A DNA stretch of 25,275 bases, from positions 1 to 25,275 of the forward strand of contig CALNCC010000168.1 of NCBI GenBank assembly GCA_937875275.1. Direction: 5' to 3'. Below the pieces are notes generated by a model. The model was not told the DNA's origin. It ran no database searches and saw only the letters and a list, made by a program, of their open reading frames with translations. A program made the position numbers and the translations under genes. This stretch comes from an uncultured Dysgonomonas sp. GTDB lineage: Bacteria; Bacteroidota; Bacteroidia; Bacteroidales; Dysgonomonadaceae. Of the stretch, positions 15,212 through 24,257 are shown in pieces (position 1 is the stretch's first letter; each line of letters starts with the position of its first letter).

Positions 15212-16594
15212 ATGAATAAATATATATGTATACTATTCCTATCACTCGCATTGGTGTGGGGATGCAATTCGAAACAAGATAGTGCCAAATCTGGAGAAGA
15301 GGTGGAGCACAATCATGAAGGACACGATCACTCAACATGTGGAGGAGACCACTCACATGATGGAGAGAAACATTCGCACGAAGGCGAAGAACATTCCCAT
15401 GAGGGACACAATCACGCAACCGGAGATGGTCATGACCACGATCATGCGACAGAGGCTGATGGACATTCGCATGCGGCAGGGGAAGAACACAATCATGATG
15501 ATCACGCAGATCACAATCATAATCATGCTGAGGGGGATGGACATGACCATGCGGACGCGAAGAACTTGCCCCAAGATGTAATAGAATTTTCGCCTGAACA
15601 AGCAAAAGATGCAGGGCTTGCAACAACACAAGTGAAACCGGCATCTTTCCACAGAGTGATAAAGACAAGCGGAAAAATACTTTCGGCTCAGGGGGATGAA
15701 GTCTCTGTTGTGGCAAAAACAAGTGGAGTTGTATCATTCGCACAAAAATCGTTGAACGAGGGTGCGGCCATCAAAGCCGGAGAATCACTCCTATATATAT
15801 CATCGAAGAATGTAGGAGAGGGAGATCCTGTGTCGAAGGCTAAGTCTGCATTCGATATAGCTAAACTAGAATATGACAGAGCCGAATCTCTGATAAAAGA
15901 TAATCTTATATCAAAAAAAGAGTACAACGAAATAAAGCTCAATTACGAAAATGCGAAAGTGAGCTATGATACTTTTTCCGGTAACAGTTCGGCAAAAGGT
16001 GTAGGCATATCTTCTCCTATCGGAGGCTATGTGAAATCAAATTTAGTGTCGGAGGGTCAGTATGTGGAAGTGGGTCAGCAATTGATGATCATTACCCAAA
16101 ATCGCAAGATGCAACTGCAAGCCACTGTGTCGGAAAAATATTACGGAGAGCTGAGCAACATTGTATCTGCAAACTTCAAAACATCGTATGATGATAATTT
16201 CTATCGTTTGTCAGACATAAATGGTAAAGTATTGTCGTACGGCAAATCGTCGTCCGATCAAGATTTCTTTCTCCCTGTCAACTTTGAGTTCGACAATGTG
16301 GGTAAAGTTGTAGCCGGATCTTATGCTGAGGTTTATCTTTTGGCACAGCCTCGCGAAAATGTAATATCTATACCTCTTACATCATTAATTGAGGAACAGG
16401 GGTTGTATTTCATATATCTGAAACACGATGACTACCATTATAGTCGCAAAGAAGTGAAGATTGGTGCAGATGATGGCGAGAAAGTTGAAATCTTAGCCGG
16501 TTTGTCTGTTGGCGATAATGTGGTAAGTAAGGCTGCATATAACGTCAAAATGGCTTCGATGTCTTCAGCGGTTCCTCACGGACATGAACATTAA
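15212..16594 (+). CDS. CusB/CzcB-like RND periplasmic adaptor with a long histidine-rich segment
   Basis: The 460-residue lipoprotein (signal MNKYICILFLSLALVWGC, Cys18) links the inner-membrane pump to the outer-membrane channel. Residues 33-113 hold 25 histidines in HxH and HDH runs mixed with Glu, Asp and Gly, plus Cys43, a likely metal-binding tail. The adaptor proper begins near 126 (FSPEQAKDAGLATTQ). It has a first lipoyl half at about 165-198 (VVAKTSGVVSFAQKSLNEG), a coiled-coil hairpin at about 208-255, a second lipoyl half at 268-295 (SPIGGYVKSNLVSEGQYVEV), then beta-barrel and membrane-proximal domains. The C-terminus ends PHGHEH. It lies 18 bp before the pump gene. The His segment suggests zinc, nickel, cobalt or copper buffering, but specificity cannot be read from sequence. 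Confidence 0.93.
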   Translation: MNKYICILFLSLALVWGCNSKQDSAKSGEEVEHNHEGHDHSTCGGDHSHDGEKHSHEGEEHSHEGHNHATGDGHDHDHATEADGHSHAAGEEHNHDDHADHNHNHAEGDGHDHADAKNLPQDVIEFSPEQAKDAGLATTQVKPASFHRVIKTSGKILSAQGDEVSVVAKTSGVVSFAQKSLNEGAAIKAGESLLYISSKNVGEGDPVSKAKSAFDIAKLEYDRAESLIKDNLISKKEYNEIKLNYENAKVSYDTFSGNSSAKGVGISSPIGGYVKSNLVSEGQYVEVGQQLMIITQNRKMQLQATVSEKYYGELSNIVSANFKTSYDDNFYRLSDINGKVLSYGKSSSDQDFFLPVNFEFDNVGKVVAGSYAEVYLLAQPRENVISIPLTSLIEEQGLYFIYLKHDDYHYSRKEVKIGADDGEKVEILAGLSVGDNVVSKAAYNVKMASMSSAVPHGHEH

Positions 16595-16599
16595 AAGCA

Positions 16600-16605
16600 G
16601 GGAGG
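16600..16605 (+). promoter_or_regulatory. Strong Shine-Dalgarno sequence before the RND pump gene
   Basis: GGGAGG lies 7 nt before the ATG at 16613. Most genes in this window lack such a site, as is usual in Bacteroidota, so this one stands out and supports the 16613 start. Confidence 0.6.
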
Positions 16606-16612
16606 ATGTGAT

Positions 16613-19600
16613 ATGTTGAACAAAATAATACAATTTTCCTTACATAACAGAATCGCTGTGTTGGTGGCAGCGGCGATATTGATGATTGTCGGCTTCTATA
16701 CAGCAAAGAATATGGAAATAGACGTTTTCCCCGATCTCAATGCTCCTACGGTAGTAGTGATGACAGAGGCAAACGGAATGGCGCCCGAAGAAGTAGAGCG
16801 ATTGGTAACCTTTCCGGTAGAGACAGCCCTGAATGGGGCAACAGACGTAAGGCGTGTGCGCTCGTCTTCTACTACGGGATTCTCCGTCGTTTGGGTCGAA
16901 TTTGATTGGGGTACAGATATATATAAGGCGCGCCAGATTGTGTCCGAAAAACTATCTGCCTTAGGCGATGTGTTGCCCGAAACGGTAGGACAACCGACTC
17001 TCGGTCCGCAATCATCCATCTTGGGCGAGGTGATGACTATCGGTCTCACTGCGGATACTACCAGTTTACTCGATCTGAGAACGATTGCCGATTGGACAAT
17101 CCGTCCCCGACTATTGTCGACCGGAGGAGTAGCTCAGGTAACCGTTATCGGTGGAGACATCAAAGAATACCAGATTTTGCTCGATCCGGGTAAGATGAAA
17201 TATCTGAGTATATCCTTAGACGAGGTAATGGCTGTGGTGGAAGGTATGAACCAAAACTCATCGGGAGGAATACTTTATCAGCACAGCAACGAATATATTG
17301 TGAGAGGTGTTTTGCAAACCAATCAGATAGATCAGTTGGGTAAAACGCTGGTTCGCATGAATGGAGAGCAACCAATTATGTTGGAGGATGTAGCGGATAT
17401 ACAGATCGGAGCAAAAAGTCCGAAGTTGGGTGTTGCCTCCGAGAAAGCAAAACCCGCAGTGCTGATTACCGTAACCAAACAACCAAGCACGAGCACGATA
17501 GAATTGACTGCCAAGTTAGACGAATCAATAGCTGATTTGCAGAAAAACTTGCCTGCCGATGTGAAACTGTCTACCGATATATTCCGTCAAGAAAGATTTA
17601 TAAACAACTCGATAAACAATGTCGAAAAATCACTTCTCGAAGGATCGATATTTGTAGTCGTTATACTGTTCCTTTTCTTGATGAATGGTCGCACAACTTT
17701 CATCTCACTCATGGCTTTGCCGTTATCGTTGCTCACAACAATATTGGTTCTCAAATTGATGGGGCTGACGATAAATACAATGAGCCTTGGAGGGATGGCG
17801 ATTGCTATCGGTTCGTTGGTCGACGATGCCATTATCGATGTTGAAAATGTATTTAAGCGATTGCGCGAAAATCGAAAGAAACCGAAAAACGAAAGATCTT
17901 CTATATTAGAAGTTGTATTCGAAGCATCTAAGGAAGTGCGTATGCCGATCCTTAATTCTACCTTGATCATTATCGCGAGTTTCGTGCCGTTGTTCTTTCT
18001 GAGTGGAATGGAAGGGCGCATGTTGATACCTCTCGGTATTGCATTTATTGTTTCTCTCATTGCCTCTACGATTATTGCTCTTACGGTTACTCCTGTCCTG
18101 TGTAGTTATATGTTAGGACGTGGAGCAAAAGATGGCAAGGAAGAACGCGAACCAAGATTGGTGGCGAAACTGAAATCGGGATATGAAAAAAGTCTGCATT
18201 GGTCATTAGAGCATAAAAAAATTGTGTTGTCTACTACTTGTGCATTGTTGGTTGTTGCTCTTGTGGTATTCTTTTCGTTGGGGCGAAATTTTCTTCCCGC
18301 ATTCAACGAGGGTTCGTATACAATATCTTTGAATACGATGCCGGGTATATCGTTGGAAGAATCGGATAGGATAGGGCGATTAGCAGAAGAAAAGCTGTTG
18401 AGTGTGCCCGAAGTAATAACCGTTGGTCGTAAAACAGGACGTGCCGAACTCGATGAACATTCGTTTGGAGTAAATACATCGGAGATAGAAGTCCCTTTCG
18501 AGTTGAAGGATAGGTCGAAAGATGAACTTACTGCCGAGATACGAGAAAAGTTGCAAACGATTCCGGGTGCAAGTATCGAGATAGGGCAACCGATATCACA
18601 CCGATTAGATCACATGTTGTCCGGCACCAAAGCTAATATTGCCATCAAGTTATTCGGTAGCGATCTCAACCATCTTTTCCAGATGGGAAATCAAATAAAA
18701 TCGGCGATAGAAGGGGTGGAAGGTATAGCCGACCTGAATGTAGAGCAGCAAATCGAACGACCACAACTAACGATAACTCCTAAGCGAGAGCTGCTTGCGA
18801 AATATGGGATAACCTTGCCTGAGTTTTCGGAGTATGTGTCAGTTATGTTGTCGGGAACAGATGTTTCTCAAGTTTATGAAGAGAACAAAACATTCGACCT
18901 CACTGTGAAAGTGAATGATGATTACAAGAACACAATTGACAAAATCCGTAATCTGACGATTGATGCTAACGGCAAAAAAATACCATTCGAATATGTAGCC
19001 GAAATAAGATCGACAGCAGGACCGAATACGATAAACAGGGAAGATGTTCAGCGAAAAATAGTGGTGTCGGCGAATGTTGCCGGGCGAGACTTGCGAAGTG
19101 TAGTCAATGATATACAACGTAATGTGGATGAGAATATCACATTGCCGGAAGGATATCACATCGAGTATGGTGGACAATTTGAAAGTGAACAAGCTGCCTC
19201 GCGCGTCTTGATGTTGACATCTATGCTGGCTATCGTTGTTATTTTCATACTTCTATTCAATCAGTTCCGCAGCCTGACACAGTCTGCTGTTGTGCTTCTC
19301 AATCTGCCGCTGGCGCTCATCGGGGGTGTGTTTGCTATTTGGGTAACGTCGGGCGATATCAGTATTCCGGCTATCATCGGATTCATATCGCTGTTTGGTA
19401 TCGCTACACGTAACGGTATCTTGCTCATGGCTCACTATAACGATCTGCACAAGCACGGGTTGTCTGTCGAGAAAAGTACGATACAAGGATCTATCGACCG
19501 TCTCAATCCGATATTAATGACAGCTTTGTGCTCAGGATTAGCATTGGTTCCGTTGGCGGTGCAAGGCTCGTTGCCGGGCAATGAGATTCAGAGTCCGATG

Positions 19601-19735
19601 GCAAAAGTAATTCTTGGAGGGCTTTTGACTTCTACATTCCTGAACATGTATATCATCCCGATCATGTATCGGTTGTTGAACAGAAAAGAAATAAAATCAG
19701 AATTGAACCATTATGATGAAGACAATAATATATAA
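16613..19735 (+). CDS. CusA/CzcA-family heavy-metal efflux RND permease
   Basis: This 1040-residue pump uses the proton gradient to export metal ions through the adaptor and outer-membrane channel. It has the typical RND duplication: transmembrane helix 1 at about 12-32, a periplasmic loop with VFPDLNAPTVVVMTEA, helices 2-6 (FVVVILFLFLMNGRTTFISL onward), a second loop starting NFLPAFNEGSYTISLN, then helices 8-12 ending LGGLLTSTFLNMYIIPIMY. Helix 4 carries GSLVDDAIIDVEN with Asp404 and Asp405; this aligns with the proton-relay Asp405 of CusA rather than the DFG motif of classic CzcA. In helices 11 and 12 the sites of CusA Glu939 and Lys984 appear as IATRNG and LNPILMT, so those charges are not conserved. 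The metal is unassigned. The gene overlaps the channel gene by 23 bp. Confidence 0.95.
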   Translation: MLNKIIQFSLHNRIAVLVAAAILMIVGFYTAKNMEIDVFPDLNAPTVVVMTEANGMAPEEVERLVTFPVETALNGATDVRRVRSSSTTGFSVVWVEFDWGTDIYKARQIVSEKLSALGDVLPETVGQPTLGPQSSILGEVMTIGLTADTTSLLDLRTIADWTIRPRLLSTGGVAQVTVIGGDIKEYQILLDPGKMKYLSISLDEVMAVVEGMNQNSSGGILYQHSNEYIVRGVLQTNQIDQLGKTLVRMNGEQPIMLEDVADIQIGAKSPKLGVASEKAKPAVLITVTKQPSTSTIELTAKLDESIADLQKNLPADVKLSTDIFRQERFINNSINNVEKSLLEGSIFVVVILFLFLMNGRTTFISLMALPLSLLTTILVLKLMGLTINTMSLGGMAIAIGSLVDDAIIDVENVFKRLRENRKKPKNERSSILEVVFEASKEVRMPILNSTLIIIASFVPLFFLSGMEGRMLIPLGIAFIVSLIASTIIALTVTPVLCSYMLGRGAKDGKEEREPRLVAKLKSGYEKSLHWSLEHKKIVLSTTCALLVVALVVFFSLGRNFLPAFNEGSYTISLNTMPGISLEESDRIGRLAEEKLLSVPEVITVGRKTGRAELDEHSFGVNTSEIEVPFELKDRSKDELTAEIREKLQTIPGASIEIGQPISHRLDHMLSGTKANIAIKLFGSDLNHLFQMGNQIKSAIEGVEGIADLNVEQQIERPQLTITPKRELLAKYGITLPEFSEYVSVMLSGTDVSQVYEENKTFDLTVKVNDDYKNTIDKIRNLTIDANGKKIPFEYVAEIRSTAGPNTINREDVQRKIVVSANVAGRDLRSVVNDIQRNVDENITLPEGYHIEYGGQFESEQAASRVLMLTSMLAIVVIFILLFNQFRSLTQSAVVLLNLPLALIGGVFAIWVTSGDISIPAIIGFISLFGIATRNGILLMAHYNDLHKHGLSVEKSTIQGSIDRLNPILMTALCSGLALVPLAVQGSLPGNEIQSPMAKVILGGLLTSTFLNMYIIPIMYRLLNRKEIKSELNHYDEDNNI

Positions 19736-20903
19736 AACAATTCCGATGCTGATTGTCGGATTGTTGGCACTACCTGTTGTCGCACAAGACAATATAAGTA
19801 AAATGTTGTTGGAGATAGAAGCTAACAATACAACATTGAAGGCTTTGCAGGAACGTGCGAGTGCCGAAAAGATAGGCAATCATGTAGGCATCAATCTCGA
19901 AAATCCCGAAATTGGATATAGCCGCCAGTGGGGAAACTCAAACGCCGAGGGAGATAAGTATGAAATGAGCATCACTCAATCGTTCGATTTCCCGACGGCA
20001 TACCGCTACAAAAAACAATTGGCAAAGCAATTGGATTCGCAGGCAGACTTAGCTTACCTTGAGCAACGTGCCGAGATCTTGTTCGAAGCTCGTCAATTGG
20101 GAGTAGAACTGACTTATCAATCAATCGTAAATAGAGAACTGAAAGAGCGGTACGATGATGCAAAAGCCCTTTGTGAAGCTTATGAGAAAGCCTTCAGTGC
20201 CGGAGAAATAGACATAATAGAGAGAAATAAGGCAAAGATAAATCTCATAAATACAGAAAAGGCTCTGCAAATGAATGAAGTGGAGCAAAACGGCGTGCGT
20301 GCCGAACTGCAACGGATGAATGGCGGTGTCCCTTTAGTTGCATGCCCGACGGCGTATGATAGCGATATGTTGCCTTCCAACTTTGAAGAGTGGTTGTCAG
20401 GCATTGAGGGCAATGTGCCTCTTTTGCAATTAGCCGAATATCAGATCGAGTCGAGCCGCAAGCAAGAACAATTGGTAAAGGCGCTGAATTTGCCTAAGCT
20501 ATCAGCCGGATATATGAATGCCAAAGAAGGAGGAGGGCGTTTCAATGGGTTTTCTATTGGTGTTTCTATTCCTTTGTGGGAAAATAAAAATACGATCAAA
20601 CATCAGAAAGCACAAACCAATACTTTGGCAATGCAGTATGAAGACACGAAACTGCAATTTGTCAACAGCCTGAGGTTAGAGTATGATAGAGCAGCGACGA
20701 TGAGTGCCTTGTTGAACGATTATCGTGATGTATTGGGCAACACGAACGACAAAGATCTTTTGAAAAAAGCATTGGACCAGGGGAAAATGTCATTGATTAC
20801 TTATTTGCAAGAGTTGACAATCTATTATGAAACGGTAGATAAGTATTTGGAAACTCAGAAAGAATATTATCTTAGTATGGCGGAACTCAAACGTTGGGAA
20901 TAA
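19713..20903 (+). CDS. TolC-family outer-membrane efflux channel (CusC/CzcC-like)
   Basis: The 396-residue protein forms the outer-membrane exit duct of the tripartite pump. A signal peptide, MMKTIIYKTIPMLIVGLLAL with PVVAQ after it, precedes long amphipathic helices (NTTLKALQERASAEK, QADLAYLEQRAEILFEAR, YEKAFSAGEIDIIERNKAK) and short barrel strands (NPEIGYSRQWG, KLSAGYMNAKEG, FSIGVSIPLW). This helix-strand order, given twice, is that of the OEP family. AGEIDIIERNKAK fits the conserved CzcC-type turn. There is no Cys for lipidation after the signal. ATG 19713 and the next ATG at 19716 are both possible. The start lies inside the end of the pump gene in another frame, and a terminator follows at 20927. 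Confidence 0.9.
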   Translation: MMKTIIYKTIPMLIVGLLALPVVAQDNISKMLLEIEANNTTLKALQERASAEKIGNHVGINLENPEIGYSRQWGNSNAEGDKYEMSITQSFDFPTAYRYKKQLAKQLDSQADLAYLEQRAEILFEARQLGVELTYQSIVNRELKERYDDAKALCEAYEKAFSAGEIDIIERNKAKINLINTEKALQMNEVEQNGVRAELQRMNGGVPLVACPTAYDSDMLPSNFEEWLSGIEGNVPLLQLAEYQIESSRKQEQLVKALNLPKLSAGYMNAKEGGGRFNGFSIGVSIPLWENKNTIKHQKAQTNTLAMQYEDTKLQFVNSLRLEYDRAATMSALLNDYRDVLGNTNDKDLLKKALDQGKMSLITYLQELTIYYETVDKYLETQKEYYLSMAELKRWE

Positions 20904-20926
20904 AATAAATTTTATGTAGTAGTATA

Positions 20927-20962
20927 GAAAAGGGTTGAACTTGTTAAAAGTCAGCCCTTTTC
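20927..20962 (+). terminator. Intrinsic terminator of the metal efflux operon
   Basis: GAAAAGGGTTGA (20927-20938) pairs with TCAGCCCTTTTC (20951-20962), 12 pairs including one G-T, around a 12-nt loop. A T-rich stretch (TTCGTTTTATTTT) follows. The hairpin starts 24 bp after the channel gene stop. Confidence 0.75.
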
Positions 20963-21059
20963 TTCGTTTTATTTTCCTTTTCTGCCGGCGAGTGTGAAAT
21001 AACCCAAAAAGGCTATAAAAAAGAATAGAGTAACATCATTTTTGTATTGGTTTAATAAT

Positions 21060-21067
21060 TACATTTG
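21060..21067 (+). promoter_or_regulatory. -7 box for the ATP-grasp gene
   Basis: TACATTTG matches TAnnTTTG and lies 21 bp before ATG 21089. TTTG at 21041-21044 is closer than the usual -33 spacing, so only the -7 part is well supported. Confidence 0.5.
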
Positions 21068-21088
21068 CGACGATTTAATTAAAACTAA

Positions 21089-22549
21089 ATGAATAATACA
21101 ATTATATTATTGGATCATCCGAATGATTGGAAACCATACTGTGAAACCAGTAGTACTCTTACTGTGTCAGAATATCTGAAAGATAAATCGTTGGGTAAGG
21201 AAACAAAAATGGTAATCAATCTGAGCAACGATTACGGTTACAATTCGGAAGGATATTATTGTTCGCTCCTTGCTCAAGCGCGAGGACACAAAGTTATTCC
21301 TTCCGTAGAGATCATAAACAAATTTGAGAGCGGAACGGGTATCCGTTTAGATATGAATCTGCAAAAACTTTGTTATCAGTGGATTCAGAAAAACAATATA
21401 ACAGAAAATTGGAGTATGAACATTTTCTTCGGAAAATGTAAAGAAAAAGGTTTAGAGAAGATAGCGCGCTATATTTTCGACAACTATCCGGCACCGTTGT
21501 TGCGCATATGCCTTAATGCCCAACAAAAGAATCAAATAGAAAGTGTGCAGGCTTTGCCCATCAATAAATTGACTGACGAAGAGCAAGATTACTTTGCCGA
21601 GGCTTTAGATAATTTCAATAAAAAAGTATGGCGTACCCGTTCGCACAAAACTTCGCGTTTCAGTCTTGCTATCCTTTACGATCCGGATGAAAAATTTCCG
21701 CCGAGTAACAAAATGGCTTTACGCAAGATATTGGAGATCGCCCGTAAAATGAACGTTCATGCCGAACTCATCACAGAGGAAGATGCTACCCGCCTGATGG
21801 AATTCGATGCCTTATTTATTCGTACTACAACATCACTCAATCACTATACATTCCATTTGTCGCAGCGCGCGACCCAGAATGAGATGGCTGTGATTGATGA
21901 TCCTCTGTCTATCATTCGTTGCACCAACAAGGTTTACCTTGCCGAGTTGCTCGAAAGAGATAAAATACCGGCTCCCTTGTCGATGCTTATTTTCCGTTCC
22001 AATAATAATAACTTTGAAGGGATAAGCAGTAAACTTGGTTCACCGTTTATATTGAAAATACCGGATGGATCGTTCTCTCACGGAATGAAAAAAATCTCCA
22101 ACGAAAAAGATTTGGAAGAGGCATTCTCCATACTATTCGAGCGATCGGCTATACTGTTGGCACAAGAATTTATACCAACCGATTTTGATTGGCGGATAGG
22201 TGTTTTGAATGGTGAGCCACTTTTTGCCTGCAAATATTATATGGCAAAAGGGCATTGGCAAATTTATTTGCATGACAATAATGGGAAGTGTGAAGAAGGA
22301 TTGGTCGATACTATTCCTATCTACAAAGTGCCGTCACAGGTATTGAAAACAGCCTTAAAGGCTACTTCGTTGATTGGAAAAGGATTGTATGGGGTTGACC
22401 TGAAGGTGGTGAATGGAAAGGTCGTTGTTATCGAGATCAATGACAACCCGAGCATCGATCATGGATTGGAAGACGCTATACTGGGCGATGAACTGTATTA
22501 TCGTATCATCAATTATTTCGGGCAACTGATCGACGAGTCGTATCGTTGA
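21089..22549 (+). CDS. RimK-like ATP-grasp ligase with an N-terminal RLAN-type domain
   Basis: The 486-residue protein has two parts. Residues 1-190 resemble the RimK-like ATP-grasp N-terminal (RLAN) domain (MVINLSNDYGYNSEGYYCSL, then LLAQARGHKVIPS). Residues about 190-485 hold a RimK-type preATP-grasp and ATP-grasp domain: FSLAILYDPDEKFPPSN, DDPLSIIRCTNKVYLAELL, FILKIPDGSFSHGM (ATP lysine and loop), DWRIGVLNGEPLFACKYYM, and the metal-binding end GVDLK with EINDNPSIDHG at 449-459. Family knowledge: RimK relatives form amide bonds between a carboxylate and an amine, often adding glutamate to proteins or small molecules; the substrate of RLAN-type enzymes is unknown. There is no signal peptide, so it is cytoplasmic. 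It lies 36 bp before a GNAT gene, a pairing also known from comparative genomics of amidoligases. Confidence 0.88.
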   Translation: MNNTIILLDHPNDWKPYCETSSTLTVSEYLKDKSLGKETKMVINLSNDYGYNSEGYYCSLLAQARGHKVIPSVEIINKFESGTGIRLDMNLQKLCYQWIQKNNITENWSMNIFFGKCKEKGLEKIARYIFDNYPAPLLRICLNAQQKNQIESVQALPINKLTDEEQDYFAEALDNFNKKVWRTRSHKTSRFSLAILYDPDEKFPPSNKMALRKILEIARKMNVHAELITEEDATRLMEFDALFIRTTTSLNHYTFHLSQRATQNEMAVIDDPLSIIRCTNKVYLAELLERDKIPAPLSMLIFRSNNNNFEGISSKLGSPFILKIPDGSFSHGMKKISNEKDLEEAFSILFERSAILLAQEFIPTDFDWRIGVLNGEPLFACKYYMAKGHWQIYLHDNNGKCEEGLVDTIPIYKVPSQVLKTALKATSLIGKGLYGVDLKVVNGKVVVIEINDNPSIDHGLEDAILGDELYYRIINYFGQLIDESYR

Positions 22550-22585
22550 TTTGTCTCTTTTTGTGTTATCACATACTTTACAATT

Positions 22586-23038
22586 ATGAATAATCCTATA
22601 AATATACGCAAAGCTACGTTGGCTGATTTGGATGGCGTAGAGATTGTTGAGAATCAATGTTTCGATGGAGATCAATTTTCTCGTCGGCAGTTCTCGTACC
22701 TTATTTCGCATGCGAAAGGATCGTTTCTTGTTGCTGAATCGGAAGGGAATATAGTCGGCTATATTTCGCTCTTGCAGCATTCAGGTTCGAGAAGTGTACG
22801 CATATATTCCCTTGCTGTTGTGCCGACATATCGTGGTCGCCAACTTGGTCAGCGTTTTGTCGATATTAGCAAGGAGTATGCGAAAGAAAAGGGGCTGAGG
22901 CAAGTTTCTCTCGAAGTGAATATTAATAATAAGGCCGCGATAAGCCTCTACCATAAGAATGGGTTTGTTGTAACCACCGCCATTCGCGAATACTATCATG
23001 ATGGGTCGGATGCATTGCGTATGCGAACGTTTTTTTGA
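22586..23038 (+). CDS. GNAT family N-acetyltransferase, RimI-like
   Basis: The 150-residue protein shows the full GNAT fold: beta1 INIRKATLADLDGVEIVENQ, beta4 with the acetyl-CoA loop LAVVPTYRGRQLGQRFVD (R83-G88 in the Q/RxxGxG/A position), and the late EVNINNKAAISLYHKNGF (110-127), in which Asn and Tyr are typical of RimI-like enzymes. These transfer an acetyl group from acetyl-CoA to an amine, on proteins or small molecules. The true ribosomal-protein RimI is similar in length, but the downstream-of-ligase position points to a peptide or metabolite made by the ATP-grasp enzyme. Only 36 bp separate the two genes, and no promoter or terminator lies between them. Confidence 0.88.
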   Translation: MNNPINIRKATLADLDGVEIVENQCFDGDQFSRRQFSYLISHAKGSFLVAESEGNIVGYISLLQHSGSRSVRIYSLAVVPTYRGRQLGQRFVDISKEYAKEKGLRQVSLEVNINNKAAISLYHKNGFVVTTAIREYYHDGSDALRMRTFF

Positions 23039-23068
23039 TCGAAAAGCTCTATGTATAACTTAAATTTA

Positions 23069-23076
23069 TATCTTTA
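23069..23076 (+). promoter_or_regulatory. Possible -7 box for the PhoH gene
   Basis: TATCTTTA differs from TAnnTTTG at the last base only. It lies 77 bp before ATG 23154 in the 115-bp gap. Weak support. Confidence 0.3.
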
Positions 23077-23153
23077 GAATCTGAATCCATTACAACTCGA
23101 TACCCGACAAAATGAAGTTTATTATGGTACACGTTTTTTACTAAAAAAGATAG

Positions 23154-24122
23154 ATGATTGAACAAATAATACTTTTAGAAAATATCGATCCCGTTGTATT
23201 TTTTGGGATAAACAATTCGAACTTACAACTATTAAAAACACTTTTTCCCAAACTGCGTATTGTAGCTCGCGGTAATATATTGAAGGTGTCGGGTAATGCA
23301 GATGAAATACCGTCGTTTGAAGAAAAGATAAGAGAACTTGAAAAATTCACGGCTGAACGAAACTCTCTGACAAATGAGAATATAATTGATATCGTAAAAG
23401 GTAATTCTCCGAATGTAGCCAAGCAAGACAATCTGATTATCTTTGGAACCAATGGTAAACCGATCGTAGCCCGCACTCCGAATCAGCTAAAATTTGTAGA
23501 AGAGTTTGCACAGAACGACCTTACCTTCGGTATTGGTCCGGCAGGGTCGGGCAAGACCTATACGGCTATTGCTGTTGCTGTAAAAGCCTTGAAGAATAAA
23601 GAGGTGAAGAAAATCATCTTGAGTCGTCCGGCGGTAGAGGCCGGCGAAAAATTAGGATTTCTTCCGGGGGATATGAAAGATAAGATCGATCCTTATCTGC
23701 AACCGCTCTATGATGCTCTTGAGGATATGATTCCCACAGCCAAGCTGAAAGACTATATCGAAAACAAAGTTATTCAGATAGCTCCGCTTGCGTTCATGCG
23801 AGGGCGCACTTTGAGCGACGCAGTCATCATTCTCGATGAAGCACAAAATGCCACAGTGCACCAGATAAAAATGTTTCTTACACGTTTAGGTATGAATGCA
23901 AAGATGATTGTAACGGGTGATATTACGCAAAGCGATTTACCTCCATCACAAGAATCAGGATTGAGGCATGCTTTGAAGATATTGAAAGGAGTGAAGGGGA
24001 TTGGTCATATCGAATTTAATAAAAAAGACATCGTTCGCCATAAACTGGTTCAGCGGATAGTTGAGGCTTATGAGAAAGATGAGGAAAAGAAAATAGAACG
24101 AAAACCAAAGATAAACGGATAA
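23154..24122 (+). CDS. PhoH family P-loop ATPase (YbeZ-like)
   Basis: The 322-residue cytoplasmic protein has a small N-terminal KH-like region (about 12-65, with LKTLFPKLRIVARGNILKVS) and the PhoH ATPase domain. Walker A is GPAGSGKT at 128-135, Walker B VIILDEAQ at 224-231, and the sensor region is IVTGDITQSDLPP (252-264). SRPAVEAGEKLGFLPGD (157-173) and the late RHKLVQRIVEAYE tail are family signatures. Family knowledge: YbeZ/PhoH proteins are RNA-binding NTPases that work with the endoribonuclease YbeY in rRNA maturation; Bacteroidota encode them as single genes too. YbeY is not visible nearby. The chosen start has the family's usual N-terminal reach. The C-terminus ends in a Lys/Glu-rich tail. 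Confidence 0.94.
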   Translation: MIEQIILLENIDPVVFFGINNSNLQLLKTLFPKLRIVARGNILKVSGNADEIPSFEEKIRELEKFTAERNSLTNENIIDIVKGNSPNVAKQDNLIIFGTNGKPIVARTPNQLKFVEEFAQNDLTFGIGPAGSGKTYTAIAVAVKALKNKEVKKIILSRPAVEAGEKLGFLPGDMKDKIDPYLQPLYDALEDMIPTAKLKDYIENKVIQIAPLAFMRGRTLSDAVIILDEAQNATVHQIKMFLTRLGMNAKMIVTGDITQSDLPPSQESGLRHALKILKGVKGIGHIEFNKKDIVRHKLVQRIVEAYEKDEEKKIERKPKING

Positions 24123-24257
24123 ACTTTGCCCCAGAAACGTGAAGCATTTGCCTTATTATATGTAGGAAAGAAATTAATGCGAAAATTACACAACGAAAGT
24201 TTGAGAATACAAGCAATACTATAAAACTATAAGATTAATCAATTTAAAATTTCAACA

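Noticed and set aside
15177..15743. A 188-codon leftward open frame opposite the adaptor's histidine-rich segment
   Set aside because: Its Leu/His/Pro-rich composition is the mirror of the repeated CAY codons on the plus strand; it has no ribosome site or domain.
17587..18060. A 157-codon frame antisense to the RND pump
   Set aside because: Shadow of conserved transmembrane coding sequence; high Ser/Arg/Asn content without domain signs.
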